Source of the DNA: Betaproteobacteria bacterium
Lineage (GTDB): Bacteria; Pseudomonadota; Gammaproteobacteria; Burkholderiales; Casimicrobiaceae
Reading direction: 5' to 3'
Length of the DNA stretch: 64,000 bases
Assembly (NCBI GenBank): GCA_013298145.1
Contig: JAAFJO010000001.1
Span: forward strand, 1-64,000
The position numbers and the translations under genes are program-made. The notes below the pieces were generated by a model. That model saw only the letters and a program-made list of their open reading frames with translations. It ran no database searches and had not been told where the DNA came from. Positions 47,825-57,345 of the stretch are shown piece after piece. Numbering within the stretch: the first letter of the stretch is position 1; every line of letters starts with the position of its first letter.

Positions 47825-48763
47825 CTAGTCGGGTAGCGCGCAGAAGCTCGCGCCTTGGTTGATCCATCCTTTGGTTTGCATGGCGCGCGCAAGACCGGGG
47901 TCGGTAACGTATCGGTACACGAAGGGATCGCCAGCTCGCGTCGGCGCCAAATGCATGCGCGTCACAGGCGTTAAGCCCTCGCTTGGGCAGGTGAAACTGC
48001 CGTTACTTTGTCGTATGGCGCGCGGCGCAAAAAAGCCAACGAATTCGTAGCGGTAGTTCGCGCCATTCGCAATCGCGATAAGCATCGACGCATACTCACT
48101 CTCATCAGCTGTGTAGAAATGTGCTCCGAGTCCGTTCCCGGAATTTCCATAGAAGCGATGCACTGCGGTCATGCCTTCACCATCGCGCGGCACGCGAAAG
48201 GCGTTTGCTGTGGTGTTGAATCCCTGACCGGCGCCTCCGTTAAACACGAAGTCAGAGTCGGCGCCTATTGCTGACAGAAAATAGAGCCCCACACCACGGG
48301 GCGGAGTTTCCTGAAACACGTGAGTGCCAACAAATTCGCGAACATAGACGTAAGGCTTTGGTGTAACGCCTTCGAACCACTTGTCGCGCGGCCACTCGTC
48401 GCGGCTGCGCTCGCTAAACACGATCTTGTTCCCGGTTGCGCAGATTTTCTCTTCCAGCACCTTGGTAGTAACGTAGCGCACCCCAACGTATCCATCACCA
48501 AACTGGCGAAGCGCCCAGTAGGTCACGCCGAAGCGATCTAGCTCTGTAATGCTGAATGGCGTAACCACGACGCCGCTGAAGAAATTTCCGTGACTGTCAA
48601 CGCGGACGGGGGCAACCTTTTCGGACGGGAGCGAAGCAGCAGCTTCCGGGCTGATCGCGCAGCTGGGTAATGAAGCGGCATTCGCTTGCGCCGCTAACGC
48701 AGCGCTTAGCGCGAAGGGCAGGAGGCCGCGGGTTACGAAGCCAATACGAAAGAATATTCTCAT
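47825..48763 (-). CDS. Exported protein with DUF5648-like C-terminal domain (paralogue)
   Basis: The protein is 312 residues. A signal peptide (LLPFALSAALAAQANAASLP) precedes VDSHGNFFSGVVV, the same start of the mature part as in the 46768 gene (VDAFGNFFSPQFE). The C-terminal part has AVHRFYGNSGNGLGAHFYTA, YRYEFVGFFAPRA, PVTRMHLAPTR and TKGWINQGASFCALPD. The two genes lie in tandem and share an overall plan, so they arose by duplication. Function unknown; probably envelope or extracellular. Confidence 0.75.
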   Translation of the reverse strand: MRIFFRIGFVTRGLLPFALSAALAAQANAASLPSCAISPEAAASLPSEKVAPVRVDSHGNFFSGVVVTPFSITELDRFGVTYWALRQFGDGYVGVRYVTTKVLEEKICATGNKIVFSERSRDEWPRDKWFEGVTPKPYVYVREFVGTHVFQETPPRGVGLYFLSAIGADSDFVFNGGAGQGFNTTANAFRVPRDGEGMTAVHRFYGNSGNGLGAHFYTADESEYASMLIAIANGANYRYEFVGFFAPRAIRQSNGSFTCPSEGLTPVTRMHLAPTRAGDPFVYRYVTDPGLARAMQTKGWINQGASFCALPD

Positions 48764-48908
48764 GTTACGACCTTCTCAAACGAGCAAAGCGACCCCCCGG
48801 TGCTTCAGTGAAGGTAGCGCGAATCACGCAACAAGGCAAGATCACAATTTATCTTAGGCTCACGCCAAATCACGCCACTGGCTATCGAGTTTTATCCGCA
48901 CCCACCCT

Positions 48909-50753
48909 ATGCAAAACGCAACGAACACGAGTCGTCACTCCCAACCAGCAAAAGCAAAGCCGCAGGTAGCCACCCTCGCCTTCATGTGGCCCTTCGTGAA
49001 GCCGTATTGGAAGCGTTTGTTGTTTGCGATGTTCGGGCTCGCACTCGCGGCAGCGGCGGTGCTCGCGATTGGCGAGGGCTTGAAGCGGGTGATCGATCAA
49101 GGTTTTGCGGCGCAGAACGTGGCGCAGCTCGACAAGATTCTGCTAGTGATGGTGGCGCTCGCAATCGCGCAGGGAATCGGTGTCTACATTCGTTTTTCCA
49201 ACATCGCTTGGATCAACAACCGTGTCGTCAATGACATTCGCCAGAAGATTTACGCGCACCTCTTGACGCTGTCTCCCGCGTTCTTCGAGAAAGAGCGAGT
49301 AGGCGATGTGCTCTCTCGCCTTTCGAACGATACGCAAGTGCTCGAAGGTGTGGTGTCCTCTGCGTTCTCGTGGGCGCTGCGAAACCTGGTGATGATGCTG
49401 GGTGCGCTCGTGATGCTTGCGATCACCTCGTTCAAACTGCTCGGACTTGTGTTGATCGGTACGCCGCTCATCATCGCGCCCGTGGTAATTTTGGGGCGTC
49501 GGGTGCAGCGCCTCGCGAAAGCATCGCAAGATCGTTTGGCGGAAGCGCTCGCACGCGGCGACGAAACGATTCATGCCGTGCGCACCGTTCAGGCGTATGC
49601 GCGCGAAGATTTTGAGAAGCAGCGCTTTTCTGAACGTATCAACGCGCTCTTTTCAAACGCGGCAGAGCGCGAGCGAAATAGCGCCATGCTCACTGCAATT
49701 GTGATCGTGCTCGCTTTCGTTGGTATCTCGTTGATTTTGTGGGTCGGCGGTCGCGATGTGCTCGCAGGCAACATGACTGCGGGGCAACTCTCTGCGTTCG
49801 TGTTCTATGCGGTGATCGTGGCAACCGCCGTGGGTGCGATTGCAGAGGTGTTCGGACAACTGAAGCGAGCTGCAGGCGCGAGTGAACGCATTCGTGAACT
49901 ACTCGCGACGGTGAGCGAGATCCAATCACCCGATGAAAAAGCGCTCGTAAACTTAGAAGTGAGTACCCTAGCTTCTGGCGTTTCGCCCCTAATTAACGTG
50001 GGCGATGAAGTAATTAAGTTTAGTAACGTCTCCTTTGCTTATCCGACGCGCGGCTCTACAAAATCATTGGCTAGCTTTAATTTGTCAGTTCGCCAAGGCG
50101 AGGTTGTTGCGTTAGTCGGGCCGAGCGGCGCGGGCAAGAGCACTGTGTTTCAACTCTTGCTTCGCTTCTACGACCCACAGCAAGGAAGTGTCGCCGTCCA
50201 GGGCCGCGATGTACGCACGCTCGACCTAGCAACTCTTCGTGCTCGAATGGCGCTCGTCTCGCAAGACCCCGTGATCTTCTCTGATTCTCTTTTTGAAAAC
50301 GTGCGCTACGGGCGCTTGGACGCAACGAAAGACGAAGTGCTCGCCGCCTGCGCCGCGGCGCACGTGACCGAATTCGCCGAGCAATTGCCGCAAGGCTTTG
50401 ACACCACGCTGGGTGAACGCGGCGTGTTGCTCTCTGGCGGGCAACGCCAACGCGTTGCCATTGCCCGGGCCATCCTTGCCGATCGTCCGATTCTTTTGCT
50501 TGACGAAGCCACCAGCGCACTCGACTCAGAGAGCGAAGCGCTCGTCACCGATGCGCTGGAAAACATCGCGCGTAAACACACAACGATTGTGATCGCACAT
50601 CGCCTCTCCACCGTGCAAAAAGCCGACCGCATCATCGTCATCGACGAAGGTAGTGCGGTTGCCGAGGGTAAGCATGCAGAATTGATGCGATCGTCGCCGC
50701 TGTATTCTCGGCTTGCAACGTTGCAACTGCAGCAATTTAACGCCGTGAAATAA
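48909..50753 (+). CDS. ABC exporter, fused membrane and ATPase domains (MsbA-like)
   Basis: The protein is 614 residues. Six membrane helices start around YWKRLLFAMFGLALAAAAVL; then come the ATPase domain with Walker A VGPSGAGKSTVFQ, the signature LLSGGQRQRVAIARAIL, Walker B RPILLLDEATSALDSESE and the His switch IVIAHRLST. The domain order and length fit lipid-A/multidrug exporters (MsbA/BmrA type) working as homodimers. The substrate cannot be assigned from sequence. It stands divergent from the DUF5648-like genes. Confidence 0.92.
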   Translation: MQNATNTSRHSQPAKAKPQVATLAFMWPFVKPYWKRLLFAMFGLALAAAAVLAIGEGLKRVIDQGFAAQNVAQLDKILLVMVALAIAQGIGVYIRFSNIAWINNRVVNDIRQKIYAHLLTLSPAFFEKERVGDVLSRLSNDTQVLEGVVSSAFSWALRNLVMMLGALVMLAITSFKLLGLVLIGTPLIIAPVVILGRRVQRLAKASQDRLAEALARGDETIHAVRTVQAYAREDFEKQRFSERINALFSNAAERERNSAMLTAIVIVLAFVGISLILWVGGRDVLAGNMTAGQLSAFVFYAVIVATAVGAIAEVFGQLKRAAGASERIRELLATVSEIQSPDEKALVNLEVSTLASGVSPLINVGDEVIKFSNVSFAYPTRGSTKSLASFNLSVRQGEVVALVGPSGAGKSTVFQLLLRFYDPQQGSVAVQGRDVRTLDLATLRARMALVSQDPVIFSDSLFENVRYGRLDATKDEVLAACAAAHVTEFAEQLPQGFDTTLGERGVLLSGGQRQRVAIARAILADRPILLLDEATSALDSESEALVTDALENIARKHTTIVIAHRLSTVQKADRIIVIDEGSAVAEGKHAELMRSSPLYSRLATLQLQQFNAVK

Positions 50754-50869
50754 CGCAGCTGACACGCCCCACCCCTGCCGTGGCGCGTGCTGAAATACGC
50801 GATTCGTGATTTCGTGGTAAGTTACGTATCCAAGACGCATTTCGCGTAACAGGGAATAGGTGTTTACCG

Positions 50870-51448
50870 ATGTCGCTAGCGATCTTGGCCCTTGATTCCG
50901 GCGGGCAACCCAAAGGGTGGATGACACCTGAAACTGCGGCGTGCCAGTATGCGCGCGGCAACGTGGTGTGGGCGCTCGGTGAAGTAGTGCTCACGTTTCG
51001 CGGCGGCATTCAACGAAAAAACGGTGAACGTAGCGTGATCGAAGTCTCTTCGATCATCGCATGCGAAGGCGAACACAAACACAGCACTTGGAGCCCGGTC
51101 TCTGCACTGCCCGGACGAGACAATCGACTGCTCTTTGCGCGTGATCGCCATATCTGCGGATACTGCGGCGACGAATTCCCAGAATCCGAACTCACGCGTG
51201 ATCACATCATTCCACGCTCGCAGCACGGGAAAGACACGTGGGAAAACTGCGTCACCGCCTGTCGTGATTGCAACCTTTCAAAAGCAGGCCGTACGCCCGA
51301 GCAAGCGGGGCTGCGTTTGCTCTATGTGCCTTATCGCCCAGTGAAAAGCGAAAAGCTGATCCTTGCCAATCGCCACATCCTGGCGGATCAAATGGAATAC
51401 CTGCAAGCGCTCGCGAAGACGCACAAGAAGTTGATGCGGGCGGCGTAG
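50870..51448 (+). CDS. HNH endonuclease family protein
   Basis: The protein is 192 residues. A unique N-terminal part (LDSGGQPKGWMTPETAACQY) is followed by a zinc-binding HNH module: CGYCGDEF, the HNH His in TRDHIIPRSQHGKDTWENC and CRDCNLSKAG. This chromosomal type is common in Betaproteobacteria; its role is not known, and it is not obviously a defence gene. The next gene starts 6 bases after its stop. Confidence 0.85.
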   Translation: MSLAILALDSGGQPKGWMTPETAACQYARGNVVWALGEVVLTFRGGIQRKNGERSVIEVSSIIACEGEHKHSTWSPVSALPGRDNRLLFARDRHICGYCGDEFPESELTRDHIIPRSQHGKDTWENCVTACRDCNLSKAGRTPEQAGLRLLYVPYRPVKSEKLILANRHILADQMEYLQALAKTHKKLMRAA

Positions 51449-51454
51449 AAGCCC

Positions 51455-52117
51455 ATGAGAGTTAGCGTCACTCTAGCGATTTTCTTGCTGGCGCTGTCGT
51501 CCGCAAGCTTTGGCGAGGGCATTCCGGTAAATCGCGAAACATGGCAGCTAACCACGCCCGCAGAATTGATAGCGATTTCAGAGAGCCAGCGCGAAGAGAT
51601 AGATGTATATGGCACCCTCACGCTAGACTCAAAGCAGTGGAAGCGTCTACAACGTAAACATCCTAGTATCAGCAAGCGGGTGACTGTCGTCCCATTGAAC
51701 TACGACGACTGTACTTGCGGCATGTCGAATTACGTAATCCGCACTGCCCCGCTCGAAGTCGCGTTTCCGCGTCACATTACAGTTCGGCGAATTGGCTCCG
51801 TTAAGGAATTACTTGAATCTGAGTTCGAGGACAGCGCCGAAAGGCAATCGCATTTGGACGTACACGTCGATGCACTAGGGCGCGCCTACGTGCGCGGTAC
51901 ACAATTTTCAATCAAACAAATCGAGGACTTTCTCAAGGAACCAACGGAATCTCTCAAGACAAAAAGCGACCGGTCGCTTGTAATTTACGACGCCGGCCCG
52001 TCGACGGGTTTCAACGAGACAAGTCAGAAGCGTGTAGATCGCTTGATGATCGTCGCACAAAAAATGGGCTGGCGCGCAACGCAAGCCGGGCACCCCTATC
52101 TGACTGGAAGCCGTTAG
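51455..52117 (+). CDS. Hypothetical exported protein
   Basis: The protein is 220 residues. A signal peptide (MRVSVTLAIFLLALSSASFG) is followed by a body with a CTCG pair and a C-terminal stretch (HLDVHVDALGRAYVRGTQFS) that recalls the periplasmic part of ExbD-like proteins, but the match is too weak to name. It may be cotranscribed with the HNH gene. I do not assign a function. Confidence 0.6.
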   Translation: MRVSVTLAIFLLALSSASFGEGIPVNRETWQLTTPAELIAISESQREEIDVYGTLTLDSKQWKRLQRKHPSISKRVTVVPLNYDDCTCGMSNYVIRTAPLEVAFPRHITVRRIGSVKELLESEFEDSAERQSHLDVHVDALGRAYVRGTQFSIKQIEDFLKEPTESLKTKSDRSLVIYDAGPSTGFNETSQKRVDRLMIVAQKMGWRATQAGHPYLTGSR

Positions 52118-52227
52118 GCGCGATTAAGGCCGCTTCCAGGCATACGTTGCCATTCTCGGAGGCTTTCTGATACGAAATGCGCGACCCATCTATAGGCTGC
52201 TGCTGATCGCTCCGCGATAATGCGGAG

Positions 52228-53109
52228 ATGCGTCACCTCCCCCTCGCTGCCGCGCTCGCGGCGCTGACAAATGCCTCCGTGTGGGGGCTTTCCTGGATTC
52301 CGCTCAAGTACCTTGAGAAACAAGGCGTGCCTTCGTTGTGGGCGACATTTTTTGTGTTTTTGTTGTGCTCGATTGCGGTGATCGTCGCGCGCCGAAGTGC
52401 GCCGCGTGCGCTGTGGCAAAACAAGGCGCTCTGGTGGCTGGTGCTCGCGGCAGGCGGAACCAATGCGTGTTTCAACATCGCGCTCGCGCAGGGCGATGTG
52501 GTGCGCTGCATTTTGCTTTTCTATTTGATGCCAATGTGGGTGGTGCCGCTTGCGCGCTGGCTATTGAATGAACCGGTGACACTCGCCGCGCTTGTGCGCA
52601 TCGCGCTCGCGCTCGCGGGCGCGTCGCTCGTGTTGGGCGATGGACAATTCATCGCGCCGATTCCGCATTCGATTCCCGATTGGTTGGCGGTTGCGGGCGG
52701 CGCATTCTTTGCGTTGAACAACGTGATTCTTCGCAAATACAACTCAACGCCTGAAGACGCGCGTGCGCTGGGCATGTTCTTGGGCGCTGTCGTGATCGCG
52801 CCGATGACGATTTTTGCGCTTTCGTTCACCGCGCATCCGATGGTGTTGCACGCGACGCCGATCGCGTGGCTCGTGATCCTTGCGTTTGCCGTATTCGTGC
52901 TGATTGGAAATCTTGCGTTGCAGTACGGTGCGGGGCGGCTCCCTGCGAATGTCTTGTCCGTATTGATGCTCGCGGAAATCTTGGTCGCGACCATCTCCTC
53001 GTGGCTTGGCGGTGCGGCAACGATCACGGGCGCGACTTTGATCGGCGGCGCGTTGATTATTAGTGCGTCGTTGCTCGCAGTTTTTTCGAAGAACCCAACG
53101 CCACACTAA
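52228..53109 (+). CDS. EamA/DMT-family transporter
   Basis: The protein is 293 residues with ten predicted membrane helices in two EamA repeats. Examples are LTNASVWGLSWIPLKYLE, LVLAAGGTNACFNIALAQGD with YLMPMWVVPLARWLLNEP, and in the second repeat IGNLALQYGAGRLPANVLSV and LMLAEILVATISSWLGG. DMT proteins export amino acids or other metabolites; the substrate is unknown. It ends 4 bases before the hydrolase gene, so the two are probably cotranscribed. Confidence 0.9.
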   Translation: MRHLPLAAALAALTNASVWGLSWIPLKYLEKQGVPSLWATFFVFLLCSIAVIVARRSAPRALWQNKALWWLVLAAGGTNACFNIALAQGDVVRCILLFYLMPMWVVPLARWLLNEPVTLAALVRIALALAGASLVLGDGQFIAPIPHSIPDWLAVAGGAFFALNNVILRKYNSTPEDARALGMFLGAVVIAPMTIFALSFTAHPMVLHATPIAWLVILAFAVFVLIGNLALQYGAGRLPANVLSVLMLAEILVATISSWLGGAATITGATLIGGALIISASLLAVFSKNPTPH

Positions 53110-53113
53110 CAAA

Positions 53114-53965
53114 ATGATCCCGAACCTCCCCCTCGAAGAACTCGCCCGCCGTTACAACAATGGTCTGGCCGTGCCGGATTGGCGCGAAACGCTCTTGCCG
53201 CGCTGGCAACAGGAAAGCGAAGCCATTCGCACGAACGCGGGTGGCGCGCGAAACGTCGCCTACGGTGCTGGTGAGCGAAATCTCTTTGATCTTTTCACGC
53301 CAAAGGGCGACGCGCCTGCGAACGGCTGGCCAACGCTCTTTTTCATCCACGGCGGCTATTGGCAATATCTGTGGAAAGACGATTGGAGCGTGATCGCCAA
53401 ACCATTTGTAGAGCGCGGTTATGCGGCAGTGATCGTTGGCTACACGCTCTGCCCACAAACCACGATTCGCGGAATCGCGAACGAGATCGAAGCGGCGATT
53501 GCGCATGTGTGGACGCACGCGAAAGCGCTGAACGTGAATCGTGATCGGCTCGCGCTCGCGGGGCACTCTGCAGGCGGCCATCTCACAGCGTGGTGCATGT
53601 CAATCGACTGGACCGCGCACGGTTTACCCAAAACGCCCTTCGTGTCGGCAACAGCAATCAGCGGGCTCTTCGATCTTGAACCGCTGGTGCCGATCTATTT
53701 GAACGACGCGCTCAAGTTAACCAACGAAGAAGCACTTGCGATGAGCCCGGCGTATCGAAAGCGCCTCGTCGACTGCCCATTCACCGCAACCGTTGGCGGC
53801 GCAGAGCTCCCCGAGTTCCATCGACAAAATGCATTGATCGGCGAACACTGGCAAGGTGTGCGTGAATGGACGCTGCCAGAACTCAATCACTTCACCATCA
53901 TTGATCAGCTCACGCGAAGCGACACGGAGCTCTTTGCACACGTTGCTGGCTCGCTCGCCGCATAA
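53114..53965 (+). CDS. Alpha/beta hydrolase (arylformamidase/kynurenine-formamidase-like)
   Basis: The protein is 283 residues. The oxyanion HGGYW motif (FFIHGGYWQYLWKDDW) and nucleophile elbow GHSAGGHL are visible, and the C-terminal ELNHFTIIDQL supplies the catalytic His. The N-terminus (LEELARRYNNGLAVPDW) fits the bacterial arylformamidase-like group. Activity on formylkynurenine is possible, but no other kynurenine gene is near, so it could be another esterase. The start at 53114 follows the transporter stop directly; a longer frame to 53063 overlaps that gene. Confidence 0.8.
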   Translation: MIPNLPLEELARRYNNGLAVPDWRETLLPRWQQESEAIRTNAGGARNVAYGAGERNLFDLFTPKGDAPANGWPTLFFIHGGYWQYLWKDDWSVIAKPFVERGYAAVIVGYTLCPQTTIRGIANEIEAAIAHVWTHAKALNVNRDRLALAGHSAGGHLTAWCMSIDWTAHGLPKTPFVSATAISGLFDLEPLVPIYLNDALKLTNEEALAMSPAYRKRLVDCPFTATVGGAELPEFHRQNALIGEHWQGVREWTLPELNHFTIIDQLTRSDTELFAHVAGSLAA

Positions 53966-54066
53966 GTCCGCGATGTCTCGGTGAGATCCCCATGGCTTCC
54001 GAATGTAGGCGACTCCCCGCGTAGGCGGGGATCGACGTCGCTTCCGCCGCTCGCGAGCGCTACGTG

Positions 54067-54092
54067 AAAAGCGCGGTCAAGCCCGCGCCTAC
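54067..54092. repeat. Dispersed intergenic repeat, copy 1
   Basis: GCGCGGTCAAGCCCGCGCC is preceded by AAA and followed by TAC. The same 25 bases occur at 60945-60969. Both are intergenic and rich in G and C. Confidence 0.7.
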
Positions 54093-54246
54093 CAAGATGC
54101 TGCTTTTTCGACCTTGGCCACTTGTTATTCGGGCTGAACGATCTTATTTCTGGCTTTCAACGCGAAGCTAAATCGCTCACTAGCCCTTGAATAATCGTGG
54201 CTTTTGCAAAGGATCCATTACCCACCCTCAGCCGCACAAACAACGC

Positions 54247-55542
54247 TCAGCGCCCTGCGCGAATCGCCTCAATGCGTGCCTCTCGCACAGCGTCATGAAT
54301 GCGTTCGGGCTTGCCATCCGCCGTACAACGTTTCGCAATCGCGCCCGCATCGACCGATTGCATTGCGGCTAGCGCCTGCATGGCGTCAGCCCGCGCAACG
54401 AACGGCTCACCTGCGCTCTCAGGCAGTCCAACGGCGCGACGTGAACTTTTATCCGCTTCACACGCGTCAAGCATTTGCACAAAGCGCTCAGGGCGACGTA
54501 TCGCATCGCAACGCATCAGCACATCGTGCACCGTCGATGGTTTCATTTCGGCGAGCTTGCCTAAGTTGCCGTGCTCCGCAGCGACGGCGCGCGCAAGCTC
54601 TGCGACATCACGCTGCACTCGCCAGCGTTCACTCAAGGCGTTCACCAACTCAACACTTCGTACCTCATGCGCGTGGTGCGTGGGGAGAATCTCCGCAGGC
54701 GTCGTGCCCTTTCCCAAATCATGCGTGAGCACTGCAAAGCGCGTCGCAAGCGGCCAGCGCTTATTCGCCGCGTAATCAATCGCCTGCATCACGTGAATGC
54801 CGGTATCAATTTCAGGATGCCACTTCGCTTTTTGCGGCACACCCCAGAGTCGATCAATCTCTGGCGCGAGTACGCGAAGCGCGCCGCACTCGCGCAACAC
54901 ATTAAACATGCGAGAGGGCACCGCCTCCATCAAGCCGCGCGAGATCTCTTGCCACACACGTTCGGCGACCAGATGCGCGACCTCGCCGTCATCGACCAAC
55001 CGCTGGCAAAGCGCCATCGTTTCAGGCGCCACGCTAAATTCGTGAAACCGCGCCGCGAATCGCGCAAGGCGCAGCACGCGCAGCGGATCTTCGGCAAACG
55101 CATCGCTCACGTGGCGCAGCGTTTTCGATTGCAAATCGTTCCTGCCACCGAAGGGGTCAATCACCGCACCGAAGGGGTCAATCACCGCGCCGAACCCATC
55201 AATGATGTTCGCAGCGGAATGCATCTCGTCGCCATCCACCGCCAGCGCCATCGCGTTCACCGTGAGATCACGACGCCGCAAATCCTCTTCCAGCGTCACC
55301 TCAGGCGACGTGTGGAACGTGAATCCCGAGTAGCCGTGCCCGCTTTTTCGCTCCGTGCGCGCGAGAGCGTATTCCTCTCTCGTCTCAGGATGCAGAAACA
55401 CCGGAAAATCTTTGCCAACCGGCATGTAGCGGAGCGCCATCATCTGCTCTGGCGTAGCCCCCACCACCACATAGTCGCGATCCATCGACGGCAAGCCCAA
55501 AAGCTTGTCGCGCACGCTGCCGCCGACTTGGTAAATCTTCAT
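54247..55542 (-). CDS. cca: CCA tRNA nucleotidyltransferase with HD domain
   Basis: The protein is 431 residues. Class II nucleotidyltransferase motifs are VGGSVRDKLLGLPSMDRDYV, EEDLRRRDLTVNAMAL and the EDPLRVLRLARFAARF region, followed by a C-terminal HD phosphohydrolase domain with VLTHDLGKGTTP. The enzyme adds or repairs CCA on tRNA 3' ends. Between the catalytic and basic regions, relatives have one AVIDPFG; here it occurs twice in tandem because of a 21-bp duplication (55147-55188), which keeps the frame. The enzyme is probably still active, as the insertion lies in a loop next to the catalytic domain. Confidence 0.93.
   Translation of the reverse strand: MKIYQVGGSVRDKLLGLPSMDRDYVVVGATPEQMMALRYMPVGKDFPVFLHPETREEYALARTERKSGHGYSGFTFHTSPEVTLEEDLRRRDLTVNAMALAVDGDEMHSAANIIDGFGAVIDPFGAVIDPFGGRNDLQSKTLRHVSDAFAEDPLRVLRLARFAARFHEFSVAPETMALCQRLVDDGEVAHLVAERVWQEISRGLMEAVPSRMFNVLRECGALRVLAPEIDRLWGVPQKAKWHPEIDTGIHVMQAIDYAANKRWPLATRFAVLTHDLGKGTTPAEILPTHHAHEVRSVELVNALSERWRVQRDVAELARAVAAEHGNLGKLAEMKPSTVHDVLMRCDAIRRPERFVQMLDACEADKSSRRAVGLPESAGEPFVARADAMQALAAMQSVDAGAIAKRCTADGKPERIHDAVREARIEAIRAGR
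55147..55188. repeat. Tandem 21-bp duplication inside cca
   Basis: Two perfect adjacent copies (55147-55167 and 55168-55188) encode AVIDPFG twice. Relatives have the motif once, so this is a recent in-frame duplication. Confidence 0.9.
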
Positions 55543-55610
55543 TCTTGAATTATCGCTCGGTTGAATCGCGGTATTACAATGGATGTATTACTTTCTTGCG
55601 TGAGGCCGTC

Positions 55611-55862
55611 ATGGGCTATGCACTCACCGCCAAAAGTCAGGTCACGGTGCCGAAAGCGGTGCGCCAGCAGCTCAACGTCGAGCCTGGTCATGAGATCGAT
55701 TATGAAATGCTGCCTGATGGTCGCGTCGTGATGGTAGCCGTGAAACATGCAGCGTCTGCGAAGGGCAAGTTTGCCAAATGGCGCGGAGTTGGTCTGCGAA
55801 AGCGCGACACCGACAGTCTCATGCGCGAAACACGCGGGGCGGACTGGAATCTCAAAAAATAG
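55611..55862 (+). CDS. AbrB/MazE-type antitoxin
   Basis: The protein is 83 residues. The swapped-hairpin DNA-binding domain has AKSQVTVPKAVRQQLNVEPG and VVMVAVKHA; the C-terminal tail (GLRKRDTDSLMRETRG) would hold the toxin. I chose the ATG at 55611, where similarity begins. The toxin gene starts 12 bases after its stop. Antitoxins of this type also repress their own operon. It is divergent from cca. Confidence 0.85.
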   Translation: MGYALTAKSQVTVPKAVRQQLNVEPGHEIDYEMLPDGRVVMVAVKHAASAKGKFAKWRGVGLRKRDTDSLMRETRGADWNLKK

Positions 55863-55874
55863 TCCCGATCCAGC

Positions 55875-56285
55875 GTGAGTACGTTCGTTGATAGCTGCGT
55901 GTTGCTCGATTTAATCGAGAACGATCCCGTCTGGGCGGATTGGTCGCAGTCGCAACTTGAAAAGGCTGCGACCCGTGGTCCTATGATCATCAACGTCGCT
56001 GTTTACGCGGAGATTGCGAATTCGTTTGCAAGTGAATCCGAACTCGAAGCCTTTGTTCGCGCGACCGAGCTTCAGGTGAAAGCCATTCCTCGCGGAGCTG
56101 CGTGGCTAGCCGCAAACGCCCACCGCGCGTACAGACGAAGCAAAGGGACGAAAACGACGACGTTACCCGATTTCTTCATCGGTGCACACGCGCAGCTTGA
56201 AGGGCATTCGTTGCTCACTCGCGATGCGACTCGATTCAAAACGTACTTTCCATTGCTGAAATTAATCGTGCCGAAGAACGGGTAG
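55875..56285 (+). CDS. PIN-domain toxin (VapC-like)
   Basis: The protein is 136 residues. PIN acidic residues are visible in FVDSCVLLDLIENDPVW, VAVYAEIANSF, TLPDFFIGAHAQ and SLLTRDATRF. It starts with GTG. VapC toxins cut tRNA or rRNA when freed from their antitoxin. The pairing with an AbrB-type antitoxin rather than a classic VapB is a common variant. Confidence 0.85.
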   Translation: MSTFVDSCVLLDLIENDPVWADWSQSQLEKAATRGPMIINVAVYAEIANSFASESELEAFVRATELQVKAIPRGAAWLAANAHRAYRRSKGTKTTTLPDFFIGAHAQLEGHSLLTRDATRFKTYFPLLKLIVPKNG

Positions 56286-56295
56286 CCGTCGTCCG

Positions 56296-57345
56296 TTAGC
56301 GTTTCCGCAACGCTAACGCCGCCTCCAACCGCAACTGCTCCTGCGTCGTGAATAGCTGATCGCGTTTCGCGTTGAGTTGTTCGTTTGAGAGTGCGCCATT
56401 CGTAACGTCGCGCGCGGCTTGTTCGTACTGCGCGAGTCGCGATTGCCATTCGCGTTCGCTGCGGTCAAGTTCGGCGAGGCGTTGTGCGGCGGCTTCGCCA
56501 TGCTCCGCTTTGCGCGCTGCGAATCGTTCCTCGTCACTCGTTTGTTTGGCGTCGAAAGAAGCAGTTTGCGTCTGCGTGGTGAGGTGCGATTGCCAGCTTG
56601 CACGCTCGGCGCGCTCGGCGGGCGTGAGTTCGCTTGCAGCACTCGCGAGCGCTTGTTCGCGCTCTCGCGCGTCGAGCTTCGCGTTCGCTTCGATTTCCAT
56701 GCGTGCAATGGTGTAGCGATCAAGTCGATCGTCGCGCGCGAAGAGCGATTCGTATTCCTCAGGCGCGAAAAACGATTTTCGCAACGCGCTGCGTGCTTCG
56801 AACAAACTTCGAAGCGCCGCGACATCGTTTTTCGCAGAACTTAAATTCAGCGCATCGAGCGATTCGAGATAGTTAACGTATCGATTGAGAAACGCAATCG
56901 CTGAATCGGCAAGCTCCAGCGGAAAATGCGCTTTCGCTCGCGCCGCGAGCCGTGCGCGAAAGCCATGCGGATCGTTGCGAACGCTGCCGTTGCCGATCAC
57001 GTCACCGATTAAATCTTCGACGACGCGATGCAGCGCGGGGGTCTGCAGCAGGGCCTTCGGTGCGGAAACAATATTCGATCCAGTAGCCCCATTCCAATTC
57101 GGGCTAGCGCTTGAATAGACTCTTTGTTGAATGTTTTCTTTTTCTACGTTTTGCCCCGAATTAGCTTTGGCTAAAGTCGCAGAGCCTGTTTCGCCGCTTT
57201 TCGTCTGCTCACTCGCCAAGCTGAACCAAATCACTGCGGCGACACCGCCGATCAAACTCACAATGAGCGCGGTCCACCAGCGCATGCCCGTGCGTGCGCC
57301 GCGCGCGCTTTCGCTCGCTACGGCGTGGTCGTGATCAAACATCAA
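56296..57345 (-). CDS. Lipase-specific foldase (lipase chaperone, LifO/Lif)
   Basis: The protein is 349 residues. An N-terminal membrane anchor (MRWWTALIVSLIGGVAAVIW) is followed by a long helical periplasmic part with the foldase region FEARSALRKSFFAPEEYESL and Glu/Arg-rich helices to the end. Foldases of this family fold one lipase, normally the gene just upstream. Its ATG overlaps the lipase stop by 4 bases, which supports the pair. It works in the periplasm before type II secretion. Confidence 0.88.
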   Translation of the reverse strand: MMFDHDHAVASESARGARTGMRWWTALIVSLIGGVAAVIWFSLASEQTKSGETGSATLAKANSGQNVEKENIQQRVYSSASPNWNGATGSNIVSAPKALLQTPALHRVVEDLIGDVIGNGSVRNDPHGFRARLAARAKAHFPLELADSAIAFLNRYVNYLESLDALNLSSAKNDVAALRSLFEARSALRKSFFAPEEYESLFARDDRLDRYTIARMEIEANAKLDAREREQALASAASELTPAERAERASWQSHLTTQTQTASFDAKQTSDEERFAARKAEHGEAAAQRLAELDRSEREWQSRLAQYEQAARDVTNGALSNEQLNAKRDQLFTTQEQLRLEAALALRKR

